Source: a virus. Taken from it: a stretch of DNA of 59,836 nucleotides. The notes beneath the pieces are model-generated. The model saw only the letters and a list, made by a program, of their open reading frames with translations, had not been told where the DNA came from and searched no databases. The stretch's first letter is position 1. Each line of letters begins with the position of its first letter. This document shows positions 1-7,048 of this stretch, in pieces. The DNA is taken from positions 1-59,836 of IMG/VR virus record IMGVR_UViG_3300014838_000022. One strand, given 5' to 3'. The translations under genes and the position numbers were made by a program.

Positions 1-20
1 ATCTCCCAAGGCGTTAATTC

Positions 21-143
21 CTGTAGAACTCACAGTATTTGGTTTTGTCTTCATATATAAATACACTTCATTTTAACAAAAAGTCAAAAAATCTTTAACT
101 TTCTTTAGATATTTTAGACTAAATGATAACTGTTGTCAACCCT
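21..143. repeat. Left copy of 123-bp terminal inverted repeat
   Basis: Positions 21-143 are the reverse complement of 59714-59836 with a single mismatch (position 25 against 59832). The repeat ends immediately inside the 3' end of the 76-codon gene on this side and at the stop codon of the Cas12-like gene on the other. It contains an outward promoter, a second AT-rich promoter-like stretch and, at its outer end, a small hairpin (CTGTG-GAACT-CACAG in the right copy). Either a true repeat or an assembly break at a repeated element. Confidence 0.9.
111..139 (-). promoter_or_regulatory. Outward promoter in left inverted repeat
   Basis: On the minus strand TTGACA (134-139) and TAAAAT (111-116) are separated by 17 nt, a near-consensus sigma70 promoter reading off the left end of the window. 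No gene follows inside the window. The same promoter is present at the right end. Confidence 0.6.
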
Positions 144-349
144 TCCCGCATTTCACAAATTTGAGTGCAATAAAGCTCCCGAACTAACCATCCATAATCA
201 TTTATAAATGACTCTACTGCTTCATCTCTAGATTGAATCTTCCGTAAATATTTATGCTCATCCAAATGCCTACGGATAATTTCATATTGAATCCGCATGA
301 AGTCATTAAAACGTTGACACGAATCAGACGACATAAATTGGTAGTTCAA
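119..349 (-). CDS. Hypothetical 76-aa protein
   Basis: Not recognised. A 76-residue, charged, probably helical protein. Its ATG overlaps the stop of the upstream HNH gene as ATGA, so the two are likely translationally coupled. Its last codons (ending LTTVII) lie inside the 123-bp inverted repeat, so the C-terminus may be a product of whatever created the repeat. An alternative start is Met6. Confidence 0.55.
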   Translation of the reverse strand: MNYQFMSSDSCQRFNDFMRIQYEIIRRHLDEHKYLRKIQSRDEAVESFINDYGWLVRELYCTQICEMREGLTTVII

Positions 350-798
350 GCCATTTCATTTCGCAATAAATTACTTCTGAAATAAGAAAACTGTTCAGAC
401 GTTTTTATTCTATGACAATTAGCACAACGAATATCACATTTTCCAATTTCCATTAAAACTCGTTTCCAATTACGTTGCCTTAACATTCGAGATATTCCGT
501 TTGTTTTTACTGATGGGTCTCTATGGTCAAACTCAAGCACTCGAACATCACGTATTCCACAGTCTATACACTTCTTATCTTTCAAATAATCAAACAGACA
601 TTTTTGATTAATGTTAGTATAGACTCGTCGTTGTTGTCTTGCTCTTAAAACATACGACGGTTTATTTTTTGTATAGTGAAGTTTTGAATATTCACATTGA
701 CATATTTTACATTTCGATGCCCGACTGCCTGTGCCTTCATTTCGAAATGCAAATTCGGTTTCTGGTTTTGATTGATTACAACAACAACATATTTTCAC
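346..798 (-). CDS. HNH endonuclease with N-terminal zinc ribbon
   Basis: A 150-aa protein. The N-terminus carries CCCC and CKIC cysteine pairs typical of a small zinc ribbon. The C-terminal half has CIDCG, then LEFDHRDP, then CANCHRIKT, which is the HNH nuclease pattern (first His in FDH, last His in NCH). Such stand-alone HNH proteins in phages are usually homing endonucleases that cut DNA and spread themselves. It is followed by an overlapping small ORF and lies just downstream of the tRNA array. Confidence 0.85.
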   Translation of the reverse strand: MKICCCCNQSKPETEFAFRNEGTGSRASKCKICQCEYSKLHYTKNKPSYVLRARQQRRVYTNINQKCLFDYLKDKKCIDCGIRDVRVLEFDHRDPSVKTNGISRMLRQRNWKRVLMEIGKCDIRCANCHRIKTSEQFSYFRSNLLRNEMA

Positions 799-852
799 TC
801 CTATAAATAGAAATATATGGAGTCAAACATCAAAAAATAATTCTACTTCAAA

Positions 853-945
853 TGGTATCCCACCACGGTAACGATCCGTGCTCTTACGCTGATCTAGCGA
901 TTAACCGACTTATAAGGTCGGCGGCTTTCCTTAAGCTAGTGGGAC
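853..945 (-). tRNA. Class II tRNA, anticodon reads TAT by position
   Basis: Acceptor GTCCCAC pairs with GTGGGAT and the end ACCA is encoded. D arm GCTT/AAGC with GG in the loop, anticodon arm CCGAC-CTTATAA-GTCGG, then a long variable arm (CGCT...AGCG) and T arm CACGG/CCGTG. The long variable arm is a class II trait (Leu, Ser, Tyr), but loop positions 34-36 are TAT (Ile). The T loop ATCGTTA departs from TTCRANY. Identity is therefore uncertain. Confidence 0.7.
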
Positions 946-1105
946 GTATAAATGTGTTGGATGGTGATTTACATTATCACCTTTACAACTCGCAGTTAGG
1001 CTTGCCCAACAACGACAGAGTTCCTAAAACTCCGCTAAAATATTGCAATGCCAAGGAATTTTACAACTTTCCAATTCCTCAACATAGTCAAACAATATTA
1101 CAAAT

Positions 1106-1179
1106 TGGAGCCAGTTCTGAGAATCGAACTCAGGTTATTAGTTTACCAAACTAACGTAATGCCACTATACTAAACCGGC
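1106..1179 (-). tRNA. tRNA-Thr(GGT)
   Basis: Acceptor GCCGGTT/AACTGGC, discriminator T and encoded CCA. Anticodon arm TTAGT-TTGGTAA-ACTAA gives anticodon GGT (Thr, ACC/ACT). T loop TTCGATT is canonical. It is part of a minus-strand array whose members are separated by a recurring AATTT-type spacer. Confidence 0.9.
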
Positions 1180-1183
1180 AAAT

Positions 1184-1257
1184 TGGAGCACCATGTCGGT
1201 ACTGGCCCGACTTCTTCTGCTTGGAAGGCAGATACATTACCTTTATGTTAATGGTGC
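1184..1257 (-). tRNA. tRNA-Gly(TCC), first copy
   Basis: Acceptor GCACCAT/ATGGTGC with encoded CCA. D arm ACAT/ATGT with GG in the loop. Anticodon arm TCTGC-CTTCCAA-GCAGA gives TCC (Gly). The T arm GTCGG/CCGAC is paired but its loop GCCAGTA is not TTCRANY, suggesting drift. Confidence 0.8.
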
Positions 1258-1412
1258 AATCATCGGTTTCATTTATCTAATGGTCAGAACTATTTCCGCT
1301 GACTCGGCATTTTCACCGATAAAATTTATATGATAGATTCGGCGACCGTATTTACATGCCATGAATTTTATGCCGAACTTGTCATTCCTTCGATGACACT
1401 ATCTATCAAAAT
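1258..1412 (-). other. Degenerate tRNA-like segment between tRNAs
   Basis: Positions 1332-1407 (76 nt) have a perfect 7-bp acceptor-like stem GATAGAT/ATCTATC and a good D arm TGTC/GACA with GG in the loop, but no convincing anticodon or T arm and no CCA. Positions 1262-1320 form a second closed structure (ATCGGT/ACCGAT enclosing GTCAG/CTGAC). Both look like decayed or highly divergent tRNAs. Confidence 0.4.
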
Positions 1413-1488
1413 TGGAGGTAGTGAAGGGAATCGAACCCTCTCATAAAACTTGGCAAGTTTTCAGGCTAAACCATTACATCACACTACC
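1413..1488 (-). tRNA. tRNA-Gly(GCC)
   Basis: Acceptor GGTAGTG/CACTACC and encoded CCA. Anticodon arm AAAAC-TTGCCAA-GTTTT gives GCC (Gly). T arm GAGGG-TTCGATT-CCCTT is canonical. The most normal-looking tRNA of the array. Confidence 0.92.
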
Positions 1489-1495
1489 ATGAAAT

Positions 1496-1570
1496 TGGAG
1501 CACATGGAGAATTTTGAAATCTCGACGTTCACGTTGGAAGCGTGACATTCTGCCTCTGAATTACATGTGC
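1496..1570 (-). tRNA. tRNA-Gly(TCC), second copy
   Basis: Acceptor GCACATG/CATGTGC, encoded CCA, D arm ATTC/GAAT with GG, anticodon arm TCACG-CTTCCAA-CGTGA (TCC, Gly), T loop TTCAAAA. It differs in sequence from the first TCC copy, so it is not a recent duplicate. Confidence 0.85.
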
Positions 1571-1627
1571 ATTAAATCTTGGAGGCGCTAGGCGTCTCCG
1601 TATGAGTTGCTATGCATCTCACAAAAT

Positions 1628-1700
1628 TGGAGCAACTAGTATGATTTTACATACATTTTCCACTTGGACAGTGGATGTCCTTTAATTAGACGACCATTGC
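1628..1700 (-). tRNA. tRNA with TGTCCAA loop (Gly TCC-like, lacks U33)
   Basis: Acceptor GCAATGG/TAGTTGC is imperfect, CCA is encoded, D arm GTCT/GGAC, anticodon stem TCCAC/GTGGA. The seven-base loop TGTCCAA puts TCC at 34-36 but a G at position 33, where U is nearly universal. A GTC (Asp) reading would need a shifted stem that does not pair. T loop is six bases. Function uncertain. Confidence 0.6.
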
Positions 1701-1707
1701 ATTAAAT

Positions 1708-1781
1708 TGGTGGCAGATAACAGAATCGGACTGTTGACTTCGGCGTATGAAACCACTGTTATACCATTTAACTAATCTGCC
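1708..1781 (-). tRNA. tRNA-Met(CAT)
   Basis: Acceptor GGCAGAT/ATCTGCC, discriminator A, encoded CCA. D arm GTTA/TAAC, anticodon loop TTCATAC (CAT), T arm AACAG/CTGTT. Sequence alone does not separate elongator Met from the Ile tRNA whose C34 becomes lysidine. First gene of the array after the promoter. Confidence 0.8.
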
Positions 1782-1868
1782 ATACTCTACACCATAAATA
1801 TCTGTCCGTCAACTAAAATCTCATTTTCTTAAGACTTTTTTTAAAGTCCGCTTGTTAAGCGTGAGAAT

Positions 1869-1896
1869 ATTCTACCACATTTTCATTATTTGTCAA
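1869..1896 (-). promoter_or_regulatory. Promoter of the tRNA array
   Basis: Minus-strand TTGACA (1891-1896), 16-nt spacer, TAGAAT (1869-1874). It overlaps the stop of the preceding gene and faces the tRNA array about 90 nt downstream. Confidence 0.75.
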
Positions 1897-2387
1897 GCCC
1901 CAGTTGGAGGTTGTTCGGAATTATTTTGGGAAGATGCTTGTTTATAGAACATTATGAGTTCTTCATTGGTGTCTACATAATCCTGATAGACTTCATTGAT
2001 ATGGTTGTCTACCATACGAGTAATCTCCTTGGAGGCACTCGAAAGCTTCTTTGAATCTTTCAAATCCTTATCTGTGAACGCCGTATTTCCCATAATGTCA
2101 TATTCAATATCCTTTGCGGGGACTTCTCCTATGGCAATTTGGGCGTAAATGGAAACTTCTGGAAAAAACGTAATATCGTCATCAGTCGATACTTTAACCC
2201 GAATCAACGTATGGATTTGGTCTTTCCACTTGGTATCATCCAACCGTCCTTCGACGATGATTGGACGCACGAGAGGCACATATCCATCAGCTTTAAGCGA
2301 GAGTTGCCACTGGCTATCGGTTGTCCATCTATCATCCTTTAGGAGTTTGACAATCTGCAATAAAATGACTTGTGCTTTCTGGTTCAT
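1893..2387 (-). CDS. Hypothetical 164-aa protein
   Basis: Not recognised. The ATG at 2387 (MNQKAQVIL) is chosen because it clears the upstream gene. A longer reading from 2477 would overlap that gene by 71 nt. Mixed alpha/beta composition with an acidic C-terminus ending in a Ser/Gln/Pro-rich tail. The tRNA promoter overlaps its stop codon. Confidence 0.7.
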   Translation of the reverse strand: MNQKAQVILLQIVKLLKDDRWTTDSQWQLSLKADGYVPLVRPIIVEGRLDDTKWKDQIHTLIRVKVSTDDDITFFPEVSIYAQIAIGEVPAKDIEYDIMGNTAFTDKDLKDSKKLSSASKEITRMVDNHINEVYQDYVDTNEELIMFYKQASSQNNSEQPPTGA

Positions 2388-2406
2388 ACGTATATAAATA
2401 TCTACG

Positions 2407-2628
2407 TTAAATAGTTTCCACCTCATTGTCAGGTTCAATTCTATAGTAGACACTTGCATTGGTCCAAAACTCTCCACTTAAAATATGACCACCAAACGCA
2501 TCTCGTTTTATAAAAACACTTCCGAGCGGACGTGAGTCCTTCTTGTCACCTCGGTTATAAATAATTTCATCTCGGTTATTTGCACGAAACCGAGCACTAA
2601 TGGGTAATTCTTTGAATGTAGTTGTCAT
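2407..2628 (-). CDS. Hypothetical 73-aa protein
   Basis: Not recognised. A small basic/aromatic protein beginning MTTTFKELPISARF, 19 nt upstream of the next gene in the same direction. Probably cotranscribed with the neighbours from 3605 downwards. Confidence 0.65.
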   Translation of the reverse strand: MTTTFKELPISARFRANNRDEIIYNRGDKKDSRPLGSVFIKRDAFGGHILSGEFWTNASVYYRIEPDNEVETI

Positions 2629-2660
2629 TTTAATAAATATTAGAATCCATTTTGATTGAA

Positions 2661-3011
2661 TTATAGTCCACGATCTTTTACTTCGGCTTCACTTAAATTA
2701 CCTATGGCATGAGCAAGTTCATGATAATAAATCTGTCGCACCGAGGCCATTGCAGCATCTATATCTTGATTGCAATCTTCATAAATTTGTCCGGCAAAAA
2801 TTACAATCGGACCACTTGTCCACGACATATAACACCCGAGGATTTTCCGGTTTTTCCATTGGTCAAGAGGCCATTGATACTTATCAACAATAACTTCAAT
2901 CTGACACGCTTTTGTTTTAACTGGTTCGGGAAGATCATCCATTGCTTTAGTGACTGTTTCGTCTACATAGTCAAACAACCCATCCCATTGTTCGTCAGTT
3001 AAAACAATCAT
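2661..3011 (-). CDS. Zincin-like metallopeptidase (HExxH)
   Basis: A 116-aa protein with HELAHAIG near its C-terminus, the HExxH zinc-protease signature, preceded by a segment ending in a conserved Y-Y just before the motif. Overall order (short helical start, beta strands with GPIVIFAG, then HExxH and a short tail) matches the minimal zincin family PF06262, which is about this size. The start at 3011 is chosen because ATG overlaps the upstream stop as ATGA. A substrate cannot be inferred. It is presumably cytoplasmic because no signal peptide is visible. Confidence 0.7.
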   Translation of the reverse strand: MIVLTDEQWDGLFDYVDETVTKAMDDLPEPVKTKACQIEVIVDKYQWPLDQWKNRKILGCYMSWTSGPIVIFAGQIYEDCNQDIDAAMASVRQIYYHELAHAIGNLSEAEVKDRGL

Positions 3012-3442
3012 ACAATAATTGGTCCCTCCAACCACCTGCCCGTAAACTCTGCAACATAGTCATCCCCTCCATTGGTACGGGACGGTTCAATGACCAATAG
3101 CACTATAATATCTATAGTATCAATATGACATGAATGCTCATATGCACCGACTTGCCACCCATAGAATCCGTATCCCTTGCCCTGGCTTTTTATTTTCCAA
3201 AACTTATCTCCCTTCTTGGGAGAATATCCACGACTGTTATACAGTTCAATCAATTCATCTTTTGACAATTTCTTTGCCAAGAACAGACGATCACGCTCTT
3301 TGAGCAAGGCACCAATATTTTTTTGAATGGATTCTAATTCGGGAGAAGTCATTAACTTCGCTTGTTCTTCAAGTCGTTTAATGGTTTCGGGATTTGCTTT
3401 TTTTAGGTGCATAGGATTTTGTTTTTTTTGGAGAATAGCCAT
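3008..3442 (-). CDS. Hypothetical 144-aa protein
   Basis: Not recognised. An N-terminal lysine-rich helical segment is followed by a C-terminal beta-rich half (GYGFYGWQVGAYEH). The start at 3442 is preferred over the longer frame because AGAG lies upstream. It still overlaps the preceding gene. Translationally coupled to the zincin gene by ATGA. Confidence 0.6.
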   Translation of the reverse strand: MAILQKKQNPMHLKKANPETIKRLEEQAKLMTSPELESIQKNIGALLKERDRLFLAKKLSKDELIELYNSRGYSPKKGDKFWKIKSQGKGYGFYGWQVGAYEHSCHIDTIDIIVLLVIEPSRTNGGDDYVAEFTGRWLEGPIIV

Positions 3443-3605
3443 AACCAATCTCTTGTTCCCACGCCATGCGGAACAATTCAACCAGCTTCAACGACCCCAT
3501 ATTTTTATGTTTTGTTAAAACCGTTATCAAGTCCATAACAAAACCACGTTCCCACGGGGGAAGAGATTCTATTTCAGAAAGTAATTGGTGTTGTTTGTTA
3601 TTCAT
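3378..3605 (-). CDS. Hypothetical 75-aa protein
   Basis: Not recognised. Mostly helical with a Lys/Ser-rich tail (PKKTKSYAPKKSKSRNH). Its 3' end overlaps the next gene by about 65 nt in another frame, so one of the two boundaries may be wrong. Confidence 0.55.
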   Translation of the reverse strand: MNNKQHQLLSEIESLPPWERGFVMDLITVLTKHKNMGSLKLVELFRMAWEQEIGYGYSPKKTKSYAPKKSKSRNH

Positions 3606-3660
3606 ATCAATGACCCTTTGGATCGGTCTGATGTTTTTGTAAATACTGTTCTGCTACCTG

Positions 3661-3924
3661 CTAACGTTGGCCAATTTTTGGCTCTTTATTTATCAAATTT
3701 AGTTTTTGTTGCCGAGGCAATTGTTTAATCTCATATTCCCGACTCATTGCCGCCGACTTGGTATCATACTCACAAGCCCAAACAAGTTTGCATGGACGCC
3801 GAGTCCGAGTATATTTCGCTCCTTTGCCTGCATTGTGAGTCTCCACCCGTTTCTGAACATCTGTTGTGTAGCCCGTATAAATAGTGCCATCTGCACAACG
3901 AAGCATATAAACATAGAAATTCAT
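3661..3924 (-). CDS. Single-domain GIY-YIG nuclease (UvrC/YhbQ-like)
   Basis: An 87-aa protein. It starts FYVYMLRCADGTIYTGYT, which is the GIY-YIG core with YVY and YTG, followed by conserved R (KRVETHN), the ARYT-like KYTRTRRP, and E in REYEIKQ, the catalytic acid region. Length and layout match stand-alone YhbQ-type proteins related to the UvrC N-domain. Likely a DNA-nicking enzyme or homing nuclease. Its ATG overlaps no other gene, and its stop side overlaps nothing. Confidence 0.88.
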   Translation of the reverse strand: MNFYVYMLRCADGTIYTGYTTDVQKRVETHNAGKGAKYTRTRRPCKLVWACEYDTKSAAMSREYEIKQLPRQQKLNLINKEPKIGQR

Positions 3925-4124
3925 AATTCAGCCATTATAGTGGCGTGAAATTTCTCAAACGCTTCATCCATCGCCTCGTCCTTAGCTTTATTATCATCCT
4001 CCGTTGATTCCCCAACAACTCGTTCAGCAACCCAAACCCTCTTGCTTTCAATGTCAACAATTTCACATATCCACGATCTCATTCCACATGAAATACTTTC
4101 AAACAGAACATGGTCTATTTTCAA
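3921..4124 (-). CDS. Hypothetical 67-aa protein
   Basis: Not recognised. It starts with ATGA overlap to the upstream gene and ends in ATGA overlap with the GIY-YIG gene. The C-terminal half is strongly acidic and helical (ESTEDDNKAKDEAMDEAFEK). Confidence 0.6.
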   Translation of the reverse strand: MKIDHVLFESISCGMRSWICEIVDIESKRVWVAERVVGESTEDDNKAKDEAMDEAFEKFHATIMAEL

Positions 4125-4336
4125 TCTTCACCTCGTGCCAGTCGATATTGTGCGGGAGATATACCATATAAAGATTTCAACTTGAATACCTCGGGTCTTG
4201 AAGGCGTCTTTTGCCAAAGTTTTTTCCAAAGATAATACACTTCTTTCTGTGAAGGTTTATGGTCAACATAAACGGACTCTGCCGCCCATTCGGACCATAC
4301 CTCGTATATCTGGTGATCGGTAATTCTTTTAAGCAT
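4121..4336 (-). CDS. Hypothetical 71-aa protein, leaderless start
   Basis: Not recognised. Small helical protein rich in Trp and Tyr. The -10 hexamer TAGCAT ends six nt before its ATG, so the mRNA probably begins at the start codon. First gene of an operon running down to about 1893. Confidence 0.7.
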   Translation of the reverse strand: MLKRITDHQIYEVWSEWAAESVYVDHKPSQKEVYYLWKKLWQKTPSRPEVFKLKSLYGISPAQYRLARGED

Positions 4337-4342
4337 AGATAT

Positions 4343-4371
4343 ATGCTATCACAGTATGACTGAACTGTCAA
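4343..4371 (-). promoter_or_regulatory. Promoter of the 4336-to-1893 operon
   Basis: Minus strand TTGACA (4366-4371), 17 nt, TAGCAT (4343-4348), six nt before ATG at 4336. Confidence 0.75.
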
Positions 4372-4376
4372 TCATA

Positions 4377-4403
4377 AAAAGAGCGGCTTTTAAGCCGCTC
4401 TTA
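4377..4403 (-). terminator. Rho-independent terminator
   Basis: A perfect hairpin AAGAGCGGCTT / AAGCCGCTCTT followed on the minus strand by TTTTT. It ends the operon whose last gene stops at 4446. Confidence 0.85.
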
Positions 4404-4445
4404 GGGGCGTTTTGCCCTCCACCATTTGACGTTGCCGCCAAATTG

Positions 4446-4853
4446 TTAAGGTTCATCGAAAAACTTTAACGCTATGGCATACTTCTGACGAGCATGGTCC
4501 GAAGGCTGATCGTTTAAATTATCGTTAATATCCTTACGTTTAACCTCTAAAGCGTCAGGACTTGTCTTAATTGCTGTCCAATAATCCATATTGGACACCC
4601 CCTTGAGATGAGTCAAAAGACGCACAGCATCAATGATATAGCTCGGAAATCCCAATTTTATTAAATCCTCAATTGTAATGTGCGTATCTTCCGGAATATC
4701 ATGAAGAAATGCAATAGGCTTGAGACGGTCATCAACATTAAAAGCTATTCGGGTGGCGTGGCGGATTGCCCGAGAATCAAGTGGAAATGCACGATGAAGA
4801 ACTTCATCCGCAAGTTTAATCCATACACCTACTGTTTGTTCACTTGGTTTCAT
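4446..4853 (-). CDS. HD-domain hydrolase, SpoT/MESH1-like
   Basis: A 135-aa protein. Visible motifs are HATRIAF (metal His), AFLHDIPEDT (the HD pair with downstream EDT) and VKRKDINDNL, the KxxDxxDN element. This is the layout of the RelA/SpoT hydrolase domain. Family knowledge suggests hydrolysis of (p)ppGpp-like nucleotides, which a phage could use to blunt the stringent response, but substrate is inferred only. Overlaps the end of the fucose synthase gene by 14 nt. Confidence 0.7.
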   Translation of the reverse strand: MKPSEQTVGVWIKLADEVLHRAFPLDSRAIRHATRIAFNVDDRLKPIAFLHDIPEDTHITIEDLIKLGFPSYIIDAVRLLTHLKGVSNMDYWTAIKTSPDALEVKRKDINDNLNDQPSDHARQKYAIALKFFDEP

Positions 4854-6870
4854 CTTTGTGTAGTTTATACCAGTTTATAGTTTTTGTCAATCCTTCTTTC
4901 AAAGGAATTTGTGGACGCCAGTCCATATCAAATAAGCGAGACGTGTCTAGAATTCGCTTCGGAGTACCATCGGGCTTGGTTGTATCCCAAATTATTTCTC
5001 CCTTATACCCGATGATTTCAGCGATATTTCCCACAATATCTTTGATTGTGTAGTCCGTCCCATATCCAATGTTAATAATGCGTTCATCACTATATTTCTC
5101 CATTAAAAATATACAAGCATCCGCCATATCATCAACATAAAGAAACTCCCGCCGAGCATTCCCAGTCCCCCACACCGTGACAGTCGGAGCATCCTTTTCG
5201 GTTGCTTCGACAAAACGACGAATCAGTGCAGGGATTACGTGTGAGTAGGTAGGATGAAAATTATCATTCTCGCCGTAGAGATTGCACGGCATAACCGAAA
5301 TAAAATCACATCCATATTGTTTACGATACGCTTGACACATCTTTATACCCGCTATTTTTGCAATGGCATAGGCTTGATTGGTTGGTTCAAGCTCTCCCGT
5401 CAACAGTGACTCTTCTTTAACAGGGACTTCGGCATATTTTGGATATATGCAATTATGAACGGCAATTCCATTTGCAGTATAAGAATGATCGTTTTCTACG
5501 GATAAGTCATATACCATTTCCTCCGTATCAATATGATGAATATTTTTGACTTTTATTTCCAAAAAATCACCATTGAAAGTATGATTTATTCGAGGTTTAT
5601 ATGATGGATGAAATTCGTCTATGTTTTCATTCAATATTTCTATTATAAATTTTATTGCATCTAAACCTACTATTTTCACTTCCCATTGAGACCGTTGATT
5701 TACAATTCTATTTTCAATAACACATGTTGGAGATTTCTTTTTATAATAAATTGTAGAAAAAATTCGCAATTTCAGCAATAGCTGTTGAAGTTGATATATT
5801 AGCTCTTTTGATGTAGAGGATGCTGTGCAGAAATATTGATTGTTTTTTCGATCAGTTCTCATTTTCCAATGCCCATCCCCACGCCAATATCCTTTCAGAA
5901 ATTTGGAAATAATTTCATTGGAAGAATTCATCATAAATTGAGGAATAAATTTTGTATGTGCTTTATGAATTAAATCGTCATTATAAAATGATCTGAAAAA
6001 ATTACACATGTCCTCCCCATTTACACAGATTTGCCAAGACGTTCGTTTTTTATACGAATGTGGATTTATTCCGAACACAGTTGAAATTTTAGAACATATA
6101 TCATCTTTAAATACTTCGTCGTGTCCCGGATAAAAAAATATATTGTGATATGATCCCCGTTTTCCGGATGCGTTTTGTCTAAGACATCCTTCCGCTACAA
6201 AATATCCACTTAATTCTGCTAAATCAGTTGTTATTTTGCGTTGGGACATATTATCTACCATTTTCAATTCGTCCGCTAATGGAATTAAAATTAAATCTTC
6301 TTTAGTTATATCCTTTGCTGCCACAAATCCACGTTTTGTATAAATCAAATGTTCTGGAGTACATGATAATTTATTCCATCCTTTAAAACCAATGACAATA
6401 AGTTTTTTATTAAAAACATTTGTTGTTGTTTTATAAACCTTCTGAAATTTATGCTGATGAGTTAGGACATAATCTCCAATTTTTACATCCACAATGTCCG
6501 TTATTCCTCGTCGTGTTATTATCATGGTTCCCATTGGAAAACAAACGCTACCTAAAAAACACAATTTTTTCACATCATATTTTCTACACGCCTCGATAAT
6601 ATTTGTTTGAATGGCCAAATTATTATAAATGAATTCCGCTGGCATAACATTGTTGGCATGTATTCCTCCAACTTTAGCTGCTGCATCGAAGATATATTCC
6701 GGTTGAACGTTACCCATCATGACCTCGACATCATCCTGACAAGTTAAATCAGCGTCTTTTCGTGTGATCGGAGTTACATTGTCATATCCCATCACCTTTA
6801 AACGACGAATAAGAGAACTTCCTACCAGTCCATTAGCTCCAAATACTACGATTTTACTTTTAGGATTCAT
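4840..6870 (-). CDS. fcl: GDP-L-fucose synthase interrupted by an intein
   Basis: A 676-aa precursor. The exteins together are 312 aa, the usual length of GDP-L-fucose synthase (GDP-4-keto-6-deoxymannose epimerase-reductase, NADPH-dependent). The N-extein has the Rossmann motif FGANGLVGSSL, and the active-site segment would read GSV-CIYPK after splicing. The C-extein has YAIAK, the SDR Tyr-x3-Lys catalytic pair. The intein occupies residues 110-473 and sits exactly in the active-site loop, so the enzyme is inactive until it splices. The product would feed surface-sugar or glycan modification. No GDP-mannose dehydratase is in the window. Confidence 0.92.
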   Translation of the reverse strand: MNPKSKIVVFGANGLVGSSLIRRLKVMGYDNVTPITRKDADLTCQDDVEVMMGNVQPEYIFDAAAKVGGIHANNVMPAEFIYNNLAIQTNIIEACRKYDVKKLCFLGSVCFPMGTMIITRRGITDIVDVKIGDYVLTHQHKFQKVYKTTTNVFNKKLIVIGFKGWNKLSCTPEHLIYTKRGFVAAKDITKEDLILIPLADELKMVDNMSQRKITTDLAELSGYFVAEGCLRQNASGKRGSYHNIFFYPGHDEVFKDDICSKISTVFGINPHSYKKRTSWQICVNGEDMCNFFRSFYNDDLIHKAHTKFIPQFMMNSSNEIISKFLKGYWRGDGHWKMRTDRKNNQYFCTASSTSKELIYQLQQLLLKLRIFSTIYYKKKSPTCVIENRIVNQRSQWEVKIVGLDAIKFIIEILNENIDEFHPSYKPRINHTFNGDFLEIKVKNIHHIDTEEMVYDLSVENDHSYTANGIAVHNCIYPKYAEVPVKEESLLTGELEPTNQAYAIAKIAGIKMCQAYRKQYGCDFISVMPCNLYGENDNFHPTYSHVIPALIRRFVEATEKDAPTVTVWGTGNARREFLYVDDMADACIFLMEKYSDERIINIGYGTDYTIKDIVGNIAEIIGYKGEIIWDTTKPDGTPKRILDTSRLFDMDWRPQIPLKEGLTKTINWYKLHKDETK
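5452..6543 (-). other. Intein with LAGLIDADG (DOD) homing endonuclease
   Basis: 364 residues beginning Cys (CFPMGTMI) and ending AVHN, followed by Cys of the C-extein: the Cys1, penultimate His, terminal Asn and +1 Cys needed for protein splicing are all present. The block-B-type CTPEHLIY is visible. Two DOD-like motifs, LSGYFVAEG and FLKGYWRGDG, mark an apparently intact homing endonuclease. Host insertion is before the catalytic-loop Cys of the synthase. Confidence 0.93.
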
Positions 6871-7048
6871 ATTTTATAACCTGTTTTGCAATTGGTAAAG
6901 CTGATTGTGCTAGATTATACATAACTACACTATATCTGTCAACTTTTCTTAAAGGCATAATTTTAACTAGGGCATCGTCACGATCTCCAATAGAGATTTG
7001 TGGTGTAACTTTTGTAACCATTTCAATGAATGTAGATTTTTCGCTCAC
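6860..7048 (-). CDS. Hypothetical 62-aa protein
   Basis: Not recognised. Overlaps the upstream gene by 26 nt and the fucose synthase by 11 nt, as expected of a compact operon. No motif seen. Confidence 0.5.
   Translation of the reverse strand: MSEKSTFIEMVTKVTPQISIGDRDDALVKIMPLRKVDRYSVVMYNLAQSALPIAKQVIKYES

Noticed and set aside
852-1154. 100-codon plus-strand open frame in the tRNA array
   Set aside because: It is antisense to clear tRNA genes; openness is explained by them.
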